From contig JBEIFV010000015.1 in NCBI GenBank assembly GCA_040382235.1, positions 1-64,000 of the forward strand: a stretch of DNA of 64,000 bases, in the 5' to 3' direction. Below, in pieces: positions 25,661-34,594 of the stretch. Under the pieces are notes generated by a model. The model ran no database searches. It was not told the origin of the DNA and worked only from the letters and a program-made list of their open reading frames with translations. Source of the DNA: JAEUOS01 sp040382235. Its GTDB lineage: Bacteria; Pseudomonadota; Gammaproteobacteria; Burkholderiales; JAEUOS01. The translations under genes were made by a program, and so were the position numbers. The stretch's first letter is position 1. Every line of letters begins with the position of its first letter.

Positions 25661-26686
25661 TCAGTCGGCCTTGAGCTTGAGGTGCGCGACGATCTTCTGG
25701 CTGGTGGCGGCATCGGCCCTGAGCAGCGCTTCGAAATCTCGCGGGGTGCCGATCTCGGCCGCGGGCAGACCGATCACTTCGAGGCGCTCGCGCACGTTGG
25801 CCTGCAACAAGGCCTGCGCCATTTCCTTGTTGATGCGGGCGATGATGTCCGCAGGCGTGCCGCTCGGCGCCACGATGCCCAGCCAGATCAGATGCACCGC
25901 GTCGGCGAAGCCGGCTTCAACCATGGTCGGCACGTTGGGCAGGCTGGGCGAGCGCTTGCGCGTCGACACCGCGAGCGGCCGCAGTTTCTCCGCATCGATG
26001 TGCTGCTTCATCGCGGCGATCGATCCGATCACCAGCGGGATATGGCCTCCCACGGCATCGATCACCGACTGACCGGCGCCCTTGTAGGGCACATGGATGA
26101 TGTCGAGCCCGGCCGACAGCTTGAACAGCTCCATCGCCATGTGCACGGGCGTGCCGATGCCCGAACTGCCGTAGGACAGCGCGCGCGGCCTGGCGCGCGC
26201 GGCTTCGATCAGTTCCTGTATCGACTTGAACGGCGTGCCCGGATGCGCCGCCAGCAGCGACGGCCCTTCGGAGATCTGGATCACCGGCACCAGGTCCTTG
26301 ACCGGGTCATAGCCGGGATTGGCGTAGATCATCGCGTTGAGATTGTGGTTGTTTGCCGTGAATAGCAGCGTATAGCCGTCCGGCGCCGAACGCGCCACAT
26401 GCTGTGACGCGATATTGGTGCCGGCGCCGGTGCGGTTTTCGACAATGATGGTGGTACCGAGCTTGGGGCCGACCTGTTCGGCGAGCAGGCGCGCGATGAT
26501 GTCGGCGCCGCCGCCGGCCGCATAGCCGGTGACGATGCGGATCGGCTTGTTGGGCCAGGCCTGCGCATGCGCGTGCGGGCTCGCCAGCGCGACCCCCAGC
26601 CATACAAATGTGCCGAGCAGGCTCCGCCCGAAGCCGCAAGTACCTGGCACACTGGCGCACCCGCGCCGTTCTTTCGTGGTTTGCAT
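25661..26686 (-). CDS. Bug/TctC-family periplasmic solute receptor
   Basis: About 341 residues from MQTTKERRGCASVPG, with a signal peptide cleaved near AHA|QAWP. Family blocks: PNKPIRIVTGYAAGGGADII, GTTIIVENRTGAGTNIAS, APDGYTLLF, YGSSGIGTPVHMAMELF, HVPYKGAGQSVIDAVGGHI and VPTMVEAGF. GGGAG sits 7 bases before the ATG at 26686. It is the last of a minus-strand run that includes a crotonase and a class III CoA transferase, and converges with the TauD-like gene. Confidence 0.9.
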   Translation of the reverse strand: MQTTKERRGCASVPGTCGFGRSLLGTFVWLGVALASPHAHAQAWPNKPIRIVTGYAAGGGADIIARLLAEQVGPKLGTTIIVENRTGAGTNIASQHVARSAPDGYTLLFTANNHNLNAMIYANPGYDPVKDLVPVIQISEGPSLLAAHPGTPFKSIQELIEAARARPRALSYGSSGIGTPVHMAMELFKLSAGLDIIHVPYKGAGQSVIDAVGGHIPLVIGSIAAMKQHIDAEKLRPLAVSTRKRSPSLPNVPTMVEAGFADAVHLIWLGIVAPSGTPADIIARINKEMAQALLQANVRERLEVIGLPAAEIGTPRDFEALLRADAATSQKIVAHLKLKAD

Positions 26687-26720
26687 TGCGGTCTCCCTTT
26701 TTGTGTCTGGCGAGCGTGCC

Positions 26721-27503
26721 TCAGCGTCCCAGGAAACGCGGTTTGCGCTTTTCCAGGAATGCCAGGCGGCCCTCGTTGTAGTCGTGGCTGCCCCAGCATG
26801 CATCGATGCTGCGCTTCAATGCCGTGGCGTCACGTCGTGCCGGGTCGGCGATTGCCTCGCGCACCGTGGCACGTGCGGCCGCGATGGTGAGCGGCGCGTT
26901 GTCGGCCACCGCGGCACAATAGGCCTGGACCTCGCGGTCGAGGTCGGCGGAGGCGACCACGCGGTTGGCGAAGCCCATGCGCAACGCCTCCGCGGCGCCG
27001 AACTGGCGCGCGGAGATGAAAAGATCCGTCGTGTTCGAGGCGCCGATGACGGCGACGAAGCGCTCGATGCCGGCCGCCGGATAGCCCACGCCCAGGCGCG
27101 CGGCAGGCATGCGGAAGACCGCATCGTCGGCCACGATGCGTAGGTCGCAGGCGACCGCCAGTTGCAGCCCGCCGCCCATGCAGTAGCCGCGGATGCTGGC
27201 GATCACCGGCTTGGAGCAAGTCGCCGGCGCGAGCAAGGCCCGGTTGGTAGCCGCGATGTAGCGGTCCTCGTCCTCGCGGCTGTTGCGCAGGGTCTTGAAT
27301 TCCGAGATGTCGCCGCCGGCGGCAAACGCTTCCGGCGTCGCGCCGGAAAGCACGATGACGCGCGTGTCCGGATCGCCGCCGAGCGTATCGAGCACGCGCG
27401 GCAAGGCGAGCATCATGTCGTAGGTGAGGGCGTTGCGGCGCTCGGGATAGGAGATCGCCACCCGCGCGATCGGACCGTCATGACTAACCAGGATTTCGGG
27501 CAT
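26721..27503 (-). CDS. Crotonase-fold enzyme with altered catalytic positions
   Basis: 260 residues from MPEILVSHDGPIARV. The oxyanion-hole segments EAFAAGGDISEF (about residues 58-69) and IRGYCMGGGLQLAVACD (104-120) define the enoyl-CoA hydratase/isomerase superfamily. At the place of the first hydratase glutamate (PEI in classical enzymes) it has RMPAARLGVGYPAAG, and the second glutamate region reads TTDLFIS, so the normal hydratase pair appears absent. It may be an isomerase, a C-C hydrolase or a decarboxylase instead. It lies between the CoA transferase and the Bug gene in one direction, suggesting CoA-ester chemistry on the imported acid. Confidence 0.88.
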   Translation of the reverse strand: MPEILVSHDGPIARVAISYPERRNALTYDMMLALPRVLDTLGGDPDTRVIVLSGATPEAFAAGGDISEFKTLRNSREDEDRYIAATNRALLAPATCSKPVIASIRGYCMGGGLQLAVACDLRIVADDAVFRMPAARLGVGYPAAGIERFVAVIGASNTTDLFISARQFGAAEALRMGFANRVVASADLDREVQAYCAAVADNAPLTIAAARATVREAIADPARRDATALKRSIDACWGSHDYNEGRLAFLEKRKPRFLGR

Positions 27504-27588
27504 CGGGCACCTGCTGTCTATGGTGTTGGCGCGGGTTGCGCAGCGCGCGTGGCCGGCAGGGCGGGCGACGCGGCGCCCAGCTCGGCAT

Positions 27589-28764
27589 TCATACCACCCG
27601 CCGTGCGCGCAAGCCGGCGATCGCGCCGGCGTCATAGCCGAGGCCGGCGAGGATCGCCTCGGTATGCTCGCCAAGCTCGGGTATCGCCGAACGCAGCTGC
27701 GCGGGCGTGCGCGACAGCTCCACCATCTGGTTGACAAGCTTCACCTGGCCAAGCCGGCGATGTTGCACGCTGGCATGCAGTGGCAAGTGGATGTCCTGAT
27801 CGCCGAAAAGCTCGTCAACCTTGTAGATCGGCCCGCACGGCACGCCCACCCGGTTGACCGCCTCGACCCAGTCAGAGGTCTTGCGGGTGGCGAAGATCGT
27901 GCTCAGCTCGTCGTCCAGCAGCGCGCGATTGGCCAGCCGCTCCGCGGCCGTCAGGTATTCCGGCCGGCTGGCCAGTTGCGGCCGGCCCAGTGCCTCGCAC
28001 AGCCGCACCCACATCGAATTGCCGAAGGTGCCGACGTTGACATGCCCGTCGGCGCTGGCATATGCCGACATCGGCACGATGGTCGGATGCTCGTTGCCCA
28101 CCCGTCCCGGCACCTCGCCTGCGACCAGGTAGCGCGCCGCCTGGAAATCCATCAGCTGAAGGCCGGCCTGCAGGAGCGAGGTCTGCACCCATTGGCCTTC
28201 GCCCGAGGATTCGCGCTCGAGCAGCGCTGTCATCGTGCCGATAGTGGCCAGAAGCCCGGCGGTGACGTCGGTGATGGCCGCACCGCTGCGCACTGGCGGG
28301 TTATCTGGAAAGCCGGTGACCGACATCAGCCCGGTCATGCCCTGTGCGATCTGGTCCACCCCCGCGCGCGCGGCATACGGGCCTTGCTGTCCGAATCCCG
28401 AGATGCTCACCAGCACGATGCGCGGATTGACGTGCTTGAGCGTGGCGTAGTCGCAGCCCAGGCGCTGCTTCACGTCCGGGCGGTAGTTCTCGACCACCAC
28501 ATCGGATTTCGCCACCAGCGCATGCAGAATGCCGCGCCCCTCGTCGCTCTTGAGATTGAGCGTCATGGAACGCTTGTTGCGATGCAGATTCTGCATGTCG
28601 AAACCGTCGCGCGATCCGATGTCCTGGTCGTCGTTGGCATCCGCCGGCGACTCGACCTTGATGACATCGGCGCCGAAATCCGCGAACTGCTTGACGCAGG
28701 TGGGCCCCGCGCGGGCGCGCGTCAAATCGATCACACGAAAACGTGATAGCGGGTCACTGGACAA
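27589..28764 (-). CDS. Class III CoA-transferase (CaiB/BaiF/Frc family)
   Basis: 391 residues. FRVIDLTRARAGPTCVKQF, FGADVIKVESP, NKRSMTLNLKSDEG, VVVENYRPDVKQRLG, ISGFGQQGPYAARAGVDQIAQ and SGAAITDVTAGLLA are standard; the aspartate of TDVTAG is the residue that forms the covalent acyl anhydride. The frame starts at a TTG (28764) with GGAGG 7 bases upstream; no ATG gives a complete N-terminus. It activates a carboxylic acid by CoA transfer. It precedes the crotonase by 85 bases in the same direction. Confidence 0.92.
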   Translation of the reverse strand: MSSDPLSRFRVIDLTRARAGPTCVKQFADFGADVIKVESPADANDDQDIGSRDGFDMQNLHRNKRSMTLNLKSDEGRGILHALVAKSDVVVENYRPDVKQRLGCDYATLKHVNPRIVLVSISGFGQQGPYAARAGVDQIAQGMTGLMSVTGFPDNPPVRSGAAITDVTAGLLATIGTMTALLERESSGEGQWVQTSLLQAGLQLMDFQAARYLVAGEVPGRVGNEHPTIVPMSAYASADGHVNVGTFGNSMWVRLCEALGRPQLASRPEYLTAAERLANRALLDDELSTIFATRKTSDWVEAVNRVGVPCGPIYKVDELFGDQDIHLPLHASVQHRRLGQVKLVNQMVELSRTPAQLRSAIPELGEHTEAILAGLGYDAGAIAGLRARRVV

Positions 28765-28925
28765 ATGTAGCCTCCCTATTCCGATTCAAGGTATTGCACG
28801 AGCGCGGCGGGAGTCTAGCAGCGGCGTTCCGGTGCCGACGTGCGCGAGTCGAGTCCGTGCGGAAAGCGCGGCAGTGCTGCGCAAGCACAGCAGCATGCCC
28901 TGTAATGCTGGCGCGGCCTGCACGG

Positions 28926-29828
28926 CTAAGCCGCGAGAGCATCCCTGACGAAGGCCGGGTCGAACACGCGATCGGCCATCACCTGGCAGCGCTTCATGAG
29001 CCGGGGTTCGTCGGGCCCGTAGTCGGCCACCGCGTTGTGCCAGGTGCCGAGATGATCCCAGATGAGCACGTCGCGCACGCTCCAGCGATGCACGTAGCGG
29101 TATTGCGGCTTCAGGATGTGCGCGAAGAAATAGTCCAGCATGCGCGTGCTTTCGTCGGCGGGCAGGCCGTCGATGGATTCGACGTAGGCCGGATTGACGT
29201 ACAGCACCTTGGCCCCGCTGATCGGATGGGTCAGGAACACCGGGTGGCGTACCGGCGGCTTCTCGGCGCGCTGGGCGGGCGTCAGCGCCGGCCGCTTGCT
29301 GCCTCTCGCTCGCATCATGTCCCAGTACTTGCAGTAGTCGTGCATCGCGGTGGCGTTGGCGAAGCGCTGCTTGATGTCGAAAGGCAAATCCGCGTAGGCC
29401 GCCCGCGTGTTGGTGAACTCCGTCGCGCCCAGAGGCCGGCCGTCGCGCATCGGCACCGCGTAGGCCACCAGCGCGTTGATGAAACCCTGCTTTCCCGGCG
29501 CGTTGTAGGTCATGTCGGTATGCCAGGCCTGCCCGGCATCGGGCACGCCGATCGGCTTGCCGTTCTCGACGATGTTCGACAGGATCGACACTTCGGGCAC
29601 ACCCGGTTCCTTGAGCGTGGAGGTGCTCAGCATCTGCAATTCGCCGAACTGTGCGGACAACTGCTTGAGTTCGGTTGCGCTGATCAATTGGTCCGGGAAC
29701 CGCAATACCCCGTGCTCACCAAGGGCGCGCAGCAACGCGCCCAGCAGGGGCTTGGACAGCGGCTGGCTCAAATCCACGCCGGTGATGGTGGCGCCGAGTG
29801 TCTCGCCGCTTGGCACGATGTTGATCAT
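28926..29828 (-). CDS. TauD/TfdA-family Fe(II)/2-oxoglutarate dioxygenase, second copy
   Basis: 300 residues, MINIVPSGETLGATITGVDL. The Fe-binding HxD is in AWHTDMTYNAPG, the distal histidine in LGTWHNAVADYG, and the 2-oxoglutarate arginine in PRLMKRCQVMADR. It aligns end to end with the protein at 24.7 kb (shared GEHGVLxFPxQLI, PEVSILSN, MRDGxxxGATEF, HPVFLTHPISG). Its ATG overlaps the stop of the upstream alpha-hydroxy-acid dehydrogenase gene by 4 bases, so the two are translationally coupled and likely act in sequence. GAGGAGG is just upstream. Confidence 0.92.
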   Translation of the reverse strand: MINIVPSGETLGATITGVDLSQPLSKPLLGALLRALGEHGVLRFPDQLISATELKQLSAQFGELQMLSTSTLKEPGVPEVSILSNIVENGKPIGVPDAGQAWHTDMTYNAPGKQGFINALVAYAVPMRDGRPLGATEFTNTRAAYADLPFDIKQRFANATAMHDYCKYWDMMRARGSKRPALTPAQRAEKPPVRHPVFLTHPISGAKVLYVNPAYVESIDGLPADESTRMLDYFFAHILKPQYRYVHRWSVRDVLIWDHLGTWHNAVADYGPDEPRLMKRCQVMADRVFDPAFVRDALAA

Positions 29829-30986
29829 TTCGCCTCCTCGATTGTCTGGTTCGCGGCTTGCCGCCGGAGCGGCTCAGGTGCATCGCGATGCACGATATGC
29901 AGCCCCAGGTCGGCGACCGTCGGGCAGCCGACCTGCCCCATGGTGGTCAGCATTTCCTTCTGCAGGAGCGAGAGCACCTTGGCCGCGCCGGCCTGGCCCT
30001 CGACCGACAGGCCCCACAGGCCGGGTCGACCGCTCAACACGGCGCTGGCTCCGAGGGAGAGCGCCTTGACAATGTCGGAGCCGCGCCGTACCCCACTGTC
30101 GAGGAGTATCTTGGCGCGCTGGCCGACCGCCGCCACAACCTCGGGAAGCACGTCGATCGACGCCGCGGCGCTATCCAGGCAGCGCCCGCCGTGATTGGAC
30201 ACGATCACCGCGTCGGCGCCCAGGTCCACCGCGCGGATCGCATCCTCGGCGCAGAGGATGCCCTTGATCATCAGGGTGCGCGGCCAGCGCCGCCTGAGCA
30301 GTGCGAGCGCTTCCCAGGTGACGTTGTCGGCCTTGGGCGGCGCCTCGAACTGCGGCATGCCGCCATTCAGCATGTAGCGCCCGATCACACCGGAAAACCA
30401 GCGCGGATGCGTGAGCATGTCGGCCACGCCGCGACCGCTCAAGGTAAATGGCAGGGAAAAGCCGTTCTTGCGGTTGAACTCACGATTGGGATCGACCGGC
30501 ACGTCGAGGGTGACGATCAACGCGTCGAAGCCGGCGGCCTGGGCACGGTCGACCAATGCCATCGACATATCGGCCCTGGACCACAGGTACAACTGGAACC
30601 AGAGCGTGCCGCCTGCGTGTTCGGCGATGTCTTCGATGGTGGTGAGCGAACGCGAGGCCAGGGTGAACGGAATGCCGGCCGCGGCCGCGGCGCGGGCAAG
30701 CTCGAGTTCGCCACGGAACCAGACCAGTCCGGCGGCGCCGGTCGGTGCGATCGCCAGCGGCATGCCGAGGCTTTTGCCCCACAGTTCGGTCCGCGTCGAA
30801 CGGGTCGACACGTCGACCGCCACGCGGGTGCGCAGCTTGAGATCGCGAAAGGCGCGCAGGTTGTTGCCAATCGCCGCATCGTCTTCGGCGCCGCGATCGA
30901 TGAACTCGAATATCCCGCGCGGAAGGCGCCGGCGTGCGCTCTGGCGCACGTCTTCAATGTTGTAGCAGCTTGCGAGGGAACTCATG
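29825..30986 (-). CDS. FMN-dependent alpha-hydroxy-acid dehydrogenase/oxidase
   Basis: 386 residues from MSSLASCYNIEDVRQSARRR. FMN-binding and active-site motifs: APTGAAGL (81-87), WFQLYLW (129-135), LIVTLDVPV, K241 in MIKGIL, and SNHGGRCLD (263-271) holding the catalytic base H265 and R268; LLDSGVRRGSDIVKAL and VLSGRPGLWGL complete the barrel. The family oxidises L-lactate, glycolate, mandelate and related 2-hydroxy acids to 2-oxo acids. Coupled to the TauD-like gene and 76 bases after the PrpB-like gene, it would supply or consume a 2-oxo acid in the same pathway. Confidence 0.93.
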
Positions 30987-31062
30987 CATCTCCGATCAGG
31001 GTGGCATGCTTGCGGGCAAGAAACGTTGCGGTGTGGATTGCGGCGGGCGCGGCGGGCGCCCT

Positions 31063-31974
31063 TCAGACGCGAGGGTCCTTGGCCAGCAACTGGTCGAGCC
31101 TGGCCTCGTAGGCGTGGTAATCGAGGTAGTCGTAGAGTTCGGCGCGCGTCTGCATGGCATCGAGCATGTCGCGTTGGGTGCCGTCCTTGCGAATGGTCAA
31201 GAGCACCTTCAAGGCCACCGCATTCATCGCGTGGAACAGTGACAGCGGGTACATCACCATCGCTACGCCAGTGCCGCGCAGTTCGTCGACGGTGAACATC
31301 GGCGTGGCACCCCGTTCCGGCAGGCCCGCCAGAACCGGTACCCCGGTCTTCTCGACCACCGACTTGTACATCCACAGGTCGGTCAGGGCTTCCGGCATCA
31401 CCATGTCGGCGCCGGCCTCGACATAGGCGCAGGCGCGGTCCTGCGCTGCCTGGAAACCGTCGACCCCCATCGCGTCGGTACGCGCCATCACCACGAAATC
31501 GCTGTCGGTCTTGGCGTCGACCGCGGCCTTGATGCGGTCGATCATCTGCGCGGGCGACACCAGCGCCAGCCCGCCGCGACTGCTGCTGCGCTTGGCCGCG
31601 ATCTGGTCCTCGATGTGCATCGCCGCGGCGCCGGCCTTGATCAGCGATTTCACCGTGCGCTCCATGTTGAGCGCATTCGGCCCGAAGCCGGTGTCCGCAT
31701 CCACCAGCAAGGGCAGGTCGCACGCATAGGTGATGCGCTGCACATCGGTGAGCACGTCGGCCAGATTGCTGATGCCCAGATCGGGCAGGCCTAAGGAACC
31801 GGCCGACAGCGCACCGCCGGAAAGATAGAGGGCCTTGAAGCCCACCCGCTGGGCCATGCGCGCCAGATAGGCATTGACGGTACCGACGATCTGCAAAGGC
31901 TGTTCCGCGGCAATCGCGGCGCGAAAACGTGCGCCGGCGGAAACCGGTATGCGGGCGGACGCTGAATCAGGCAT
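31063..31974 (-). CDS. PrpB-like isocitrate lyase/PEP mutase superfamily protein with altered active-site loop
   Basis: 303 residues from MPDSASARIPVSAGARF. It follows 2-methylisocitrate lyase (PrpB) closely: NAYLARMAQRVGFKALYLSG, VDADTGFG with metal-binding aspartates (D92, D94), MHIEDQ (120-124), VMARTDAMGVDGF, EALTDLWMY, GATPMFTVDELRG and MQTRAELYDYLDYH. However, the loop that in PrpB reads KRCGHR is KRSSSR (residues 128-133, bases 31576-31593), so the catalytic cysteine and histidine are missing. Methylisocitrate cleavage is therefore doubtful, and another lyase, hydrolase or mutase reaction is possible. It leads the minus-strand run into the alpha-hydroxy-acid dehydrogenase gene. Confidence 0.88.
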   Translation of the reverse strand: MPDSASARIPVSAGARFRAAIAAEQPLQIVGTVNAYLARMAQRVGFKALYLSGGALSAGSLGLPDLGISNLADVLTDVQRITYACDLPLLVDADTGFGPNALNMERTVKSLIKAGAAAMHIEDQIAAKRSSSRGGLALVSPAQMIDRIKAAVDAKTDSDFVVMARTDAMGVDGFQAAQDRACAYVEAGADMVMPEALTDLWMYKSVVEKTGVPVLAGLPERGATPMFTVDELRGTGVAMVMYPLSLFHAMNAVALKVLLTIRKDGTQRDMLDAMQTRAELYDYLDYHAYEARLDQLLAKDPRV

Positions 31975-32261
31975 TGCGAGTATCGAACGCGAGTGAGATC
32001 GACGAAGGCAAGGCAGCCGGCAGAGTTGCAAGTTGGCACGCACTCGGCCCGAGATTTGCTTGATTGGTCCGGGAGCCCATCCGGCAATCACACGACGGGT
32101 GCCTGGCCAACGGCGGCTTGTAGCGATGCTCGATGATGCTGCGCGGCAATGTCATGGGGCGGGCTCGCTAGAACTGCAACCGGATGTTGCAGCCGATCGC
32201 ATTAGTATATTCTGCGCCGTGCAGGAGGCAACCGCCCCGGGCGCAGGAAGGAGAAGAGGAA
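31975..32261. other. Divergent intergenic region
   Basis: About 290 bases between the PrpB-like gene (minus) and a Bug gene (plus). It should hold promoters for both. An AT-rich TAGTATATT box occurs at 32203-32211 but without a properly spaced -35. I see no other feature. Confidence 0.4.
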
Positions 32262-33233
32262 ATGAGAGTAAGCATTGTTGCTTCGCTTGTAGTGTGCTGT
32301 GCGACCCTGATGACGGCCGCTCCCTGCCTGGCGCAAGGCTACCCTGTCAAGCCGGTGCGGGTGATCGTGCCGTGGCCGGCCGGTGGCGGTGCCGACATCG
32401 TGGCGCGCGCGGTAACGCAAAAGCTCTCCGAACATTTCAGCCAGCCCTTCGTGGTCGAGAACCGGCCCGGCGCCTCGGGCAGCGTGGGCACGGAAGTGGC
32501 CGCCAAGCAGGCACCGGACGGCTACACGCTGCTCTTGATCGGCGCCAACCATGCGACCAACTCGCATCTCTATGCCAAGCTCGGCTTCGACCCGATCCGC
32601 GATTTCGAAGCGATCTCGCTGTTGACCGAGGCGCACAACCTGCTGGTCTTGCATCCGTCGGTCAATGCGCGCAATGTGGCCGAACTGATCGCCCTCGCGC
32701 GGGCGCGGCCGGGGCAGATTTCCTATGGCTCCGCCGGCAACGGCACCACCGGCCACCTGGCGATGGAACTTCTGAAACTGACTGCGAAGATCGACATGGT
32801 GCATATCCCCTACAAGGGCGGCGCGCCGTTCGTCAACGACCTGCTCGGCGGGCAAGTGTCGCTGGGCTTTGAAAACGTACTGTCGTCCTCGCCGCATGTG
32901 GCCACCGGCAAGCTGCGTGCGATCGCCACCAGCGGGCGGCAGCGCTCGCGCGCCCTGCCCGAGGTGCCGACGGTGGCCGAGTCGGGTCTGCCGGGCTTCG
33001 AGGTGGTGCTCTGGCAGGGCTTGCTGGCGCCTGCCGGCACGCCGCGCCCGATCATCGACAGGTTGCACGAGGGTGTGGCGGCCGGCATGACCAAGCCGGA
33101 CCTGCGCGAACGCTTCGCGCAACTCAATGTGGAACCGGTCGGCGGCACGCCGGCCCAGTTTGCCACCTACCTGCAGAGCGAATTCGATAAGTGGGGCAAG
33201 GTGATTCGCGCGGCCGGGATAAGTTTGAACTGA
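32262..33233 (+). CDS. Bug/TctC-family periplasmic solute receptor
   Basis: 323 residues, MRVSIVASLVVCCATLMTAA with cleavage at CLA|QGYP. Blocks: YPVKPVRVIVPWPAGGGADI, QPFVVENRPGASGSVGTE, APDGYTLLLIG, YGSAGNGTTGHLAMELL, HIPYKGGAPFVNDLLGG, VPTVAESGLPGF and LAPAGTPRPII. GAGGAA precedes the ATG at 32262. It is divergent from the PrpB-like/dehydrogenase/TauD run and is a plausible receptor for that pathway's substrate. Confidence 0.92.
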   Translation: MRVSIVASLVVCCATLMTAAPCLAQGYPVKPVRVIVPWPAGGGADIVARAVTQKLSEHFSQPFVVENRPGASGSVGTEVAAKQAPDGYTLLLIGANHATNSHLYAKLGFDPIRDFEAISLLTEAHNLLVLHPSVNARNVAELIALARARPGQISYGSAGNGTTGHLAMELLKLTAKIDMVHIPYKGGAPFVNDLLGGQVSLGFENVLSSSPHVATGKLRAIATSGRQRSRALPEVPTVAESGLPGFEVVLWQGLLAPAGTPRPIIDRLHEGVAAGMTKPDLRERFAQLNVEPVGGTPAQFATYLQSEFDKWGKVIRAAGISLN

Positions 33234-33258
33234 AGGTCGGTCGCGGCGATACGGCGTT

Positions 33259-33430
33259 TCAGCCCTTGCCCGCTTTCGCGCGGCGCGGCTTGACCGCCTT
33301 GGCGTCGGCACCGCCATCAAGCTTGTAAATGCGGATCGCATTGTCGCGAAACAGCTTGCGCTTGGACTCCTCGTTCAAGCCAAGCGCCTCGATCTCGTCG
33401 CGCGTCAAAGCCGCCGGCATGCACCTGAGA
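33259..33430 (-). pseudogene. C-terminal remnant of an amidohydrolase-2 family gene
   Basis: On the minus strand, MPAALTRDEIEALGLNEE (ATG at 33420) runs on to SKRKLFRDNAIRIYKLDGG and a basic tail, ending at the TGA at 33259-33261. This matches the last 40-50 residues of amidohydrolase-2 family enzymes (typically LTxEExxxILGxNAxRLYKL). All upstream domains are missing; the reading frame continues directly into the inverted-repeat element at 33431-33535, which appears to have replaced the rest of the gene. Confidence 0.6.
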
Positions 33431-33535
33431 AAACGCTGAACAAGTCCCTGGAATGCGAAGTCTCGAACGAAGATCCATGTCGATTCAAGGTGTTGCAGAA
33501 GCGACTTTCTCGACCTGCGGACTTGTTCAGTGTTT
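33431..33535. repeat. MITE-like inverted-repeat element
   Basis: Terminal arms AAACGCTGAACAAGTCC (33431-33447) and GGACTTGTTCAGTGTTT (33519-33535) are inverted copies of each other with one mismatch in 17 bases, spanning 105 bases with no transposase. This is the architecture of a miniature inverted-repeat element or a solo IS remnant. It borders the truncated amidohydrolase. Confidence 0.6.
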
Positions 33536-33631
33536 CCCTAATCCCCGCCGCAAACCTAACTGCCGCCGACATCCACGACCCAAGCCGATGCCCGGCCCGG
33601 GTTGTACGCGCTTACTGAAAGGAAAATCGCC

Positions 33632-34594
33632 ATGAGCCTGCCCGTCAGCTACGAAGACGTCGCCGCCGCCGCGGCCAGAATCAAGGGCGCCGCCCACCGC
33701 ACCCCGGTACTGACCTCAAGCACCGCCGACGCCATGACCGGCGCGCAGGTTTTTTTCAAGGCCGAAAACCTGCAGCGCATGGGCGCCTTCAAGTTTCGCG
33801 GCGCCTATAACGCCATCGCCATGCTCGGGCTCGAGGCCCGCCGGCGCGGCGTGCTGGCGTTTTCATCCGGCAATCACGCCCAGGCAATCGCGCTGGCTGG
33901 TCGCCTGCAGGGTGTGGCCACCACCATCGTGATGCCGACCGATGCGCCGCTGATCAAGCTGGCGGCCACCCGCGGTTATGGTGCCGAGGTCGTTACCTAC
34001 GACCGCAAGACCGAAGACCGTGAAGCGCTGTCGAAGAAGCTTGCCGGCGAACGCGGCCTGGCGCTGATCCCGCCATACGACCATGCCGACGTGATCGCCG
34101 GCCAGGGCACCGCCGCATTGGAGCTAATCGAAGACACCGGCGCCCTCGACTACCTGTTTGTATGCGTCGGTGGTGGCGGCCTGGTTTCCGGCTGCGCGCT
34201 GGCAGCGCAGGCGCTTTCGCCCGGCTGCAAGGTGATCGGCGTAGAGCCGGAAGCCGGCAATGATGTGCAGCAGTCTTTGCGACGGGGCGAGATCGTGCGC
34301 ATCGCGCTGCCAAACACCATCGCCGACGGCGCGCAAACCATGTTTCCCGGCCAGCTCACCTTTCCGATCATCCAGGCCCTGGTAAGCGAGATTCTCACGG
34401 TCAGCGATGCGGAGCTGATCGAGGCCATGCGTTTTTTCGTTGCACGCATGAAAATCGTGGTCGAGCCGACCGGCTGCCTGGCGGCCGCCGCGGTATTCGG
34501 CAAGCAGATCGACCTGGCGGGCAAGCGCGTAGGTGTGATTCTCTCCGGCGGCAATGTCGACCCTGCTGCGCTGGCGCGTTACCTGGCCGCATGA
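33632..34594 (+). CDS. PLP-dependent threonine/serine/hydroxyaspartate ammonia-lyase
   Basis: 320 residues from MSLPVSYEDVAAAAARIKGA. The PLP lysine is in GAFKFRGAYNA (about residue 51), followed by SSGNHAQAIALAG, the glycine-rich phosphate-binding VGGGGLVSG, and the C-terminal ILSGGNVD. The short length, with no ACT-like regulatory domain, matches catabolic threonine dehydratase, serine racemase or threo-3-hydroxyaspartate dehydratase. GAAAGGA precedes the ATG at 33632. It stands alone on the plus strand. Confidence 0.92.
   Translation: MSLPVSYEDVAAAAARIKGAAHRTPVLTSSTADAMTGAQVFFKAENLQRMGAFKFRGAYNAIAMLGLEARRRGVLAFSSGNHAQAIALAGRLQGVATTIVMPTDAPLIKLAATRGYGAEVVTYDRKTEDREALSKKLAGERGLALIPPYDHADVIAGQGTAALELIEDTGALDYLFVCVGGGGLVSGCALAAQALSPGCKVIGVEPEAGNDVQQSLRRGEIVRIALPNTIADGAQTMFPGQLTFPIIQALVSEILTVSDAELIEAMRFFVARMKIVVEPTGCLAAAAVFGKQIDLAGKRVGVILSGGNVDPAALARYLAA

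Noticed and set aside
29987..31723. Start of the alpha-hydroxy-acid dehydrogenase gene far upstream (632-codon reading)
   Set aside because: The extra N-terminal part is arginine-rich, lies antisense-frame to the PrpB-like gene and lacks motifs; the family starts at the ATG at 30986.
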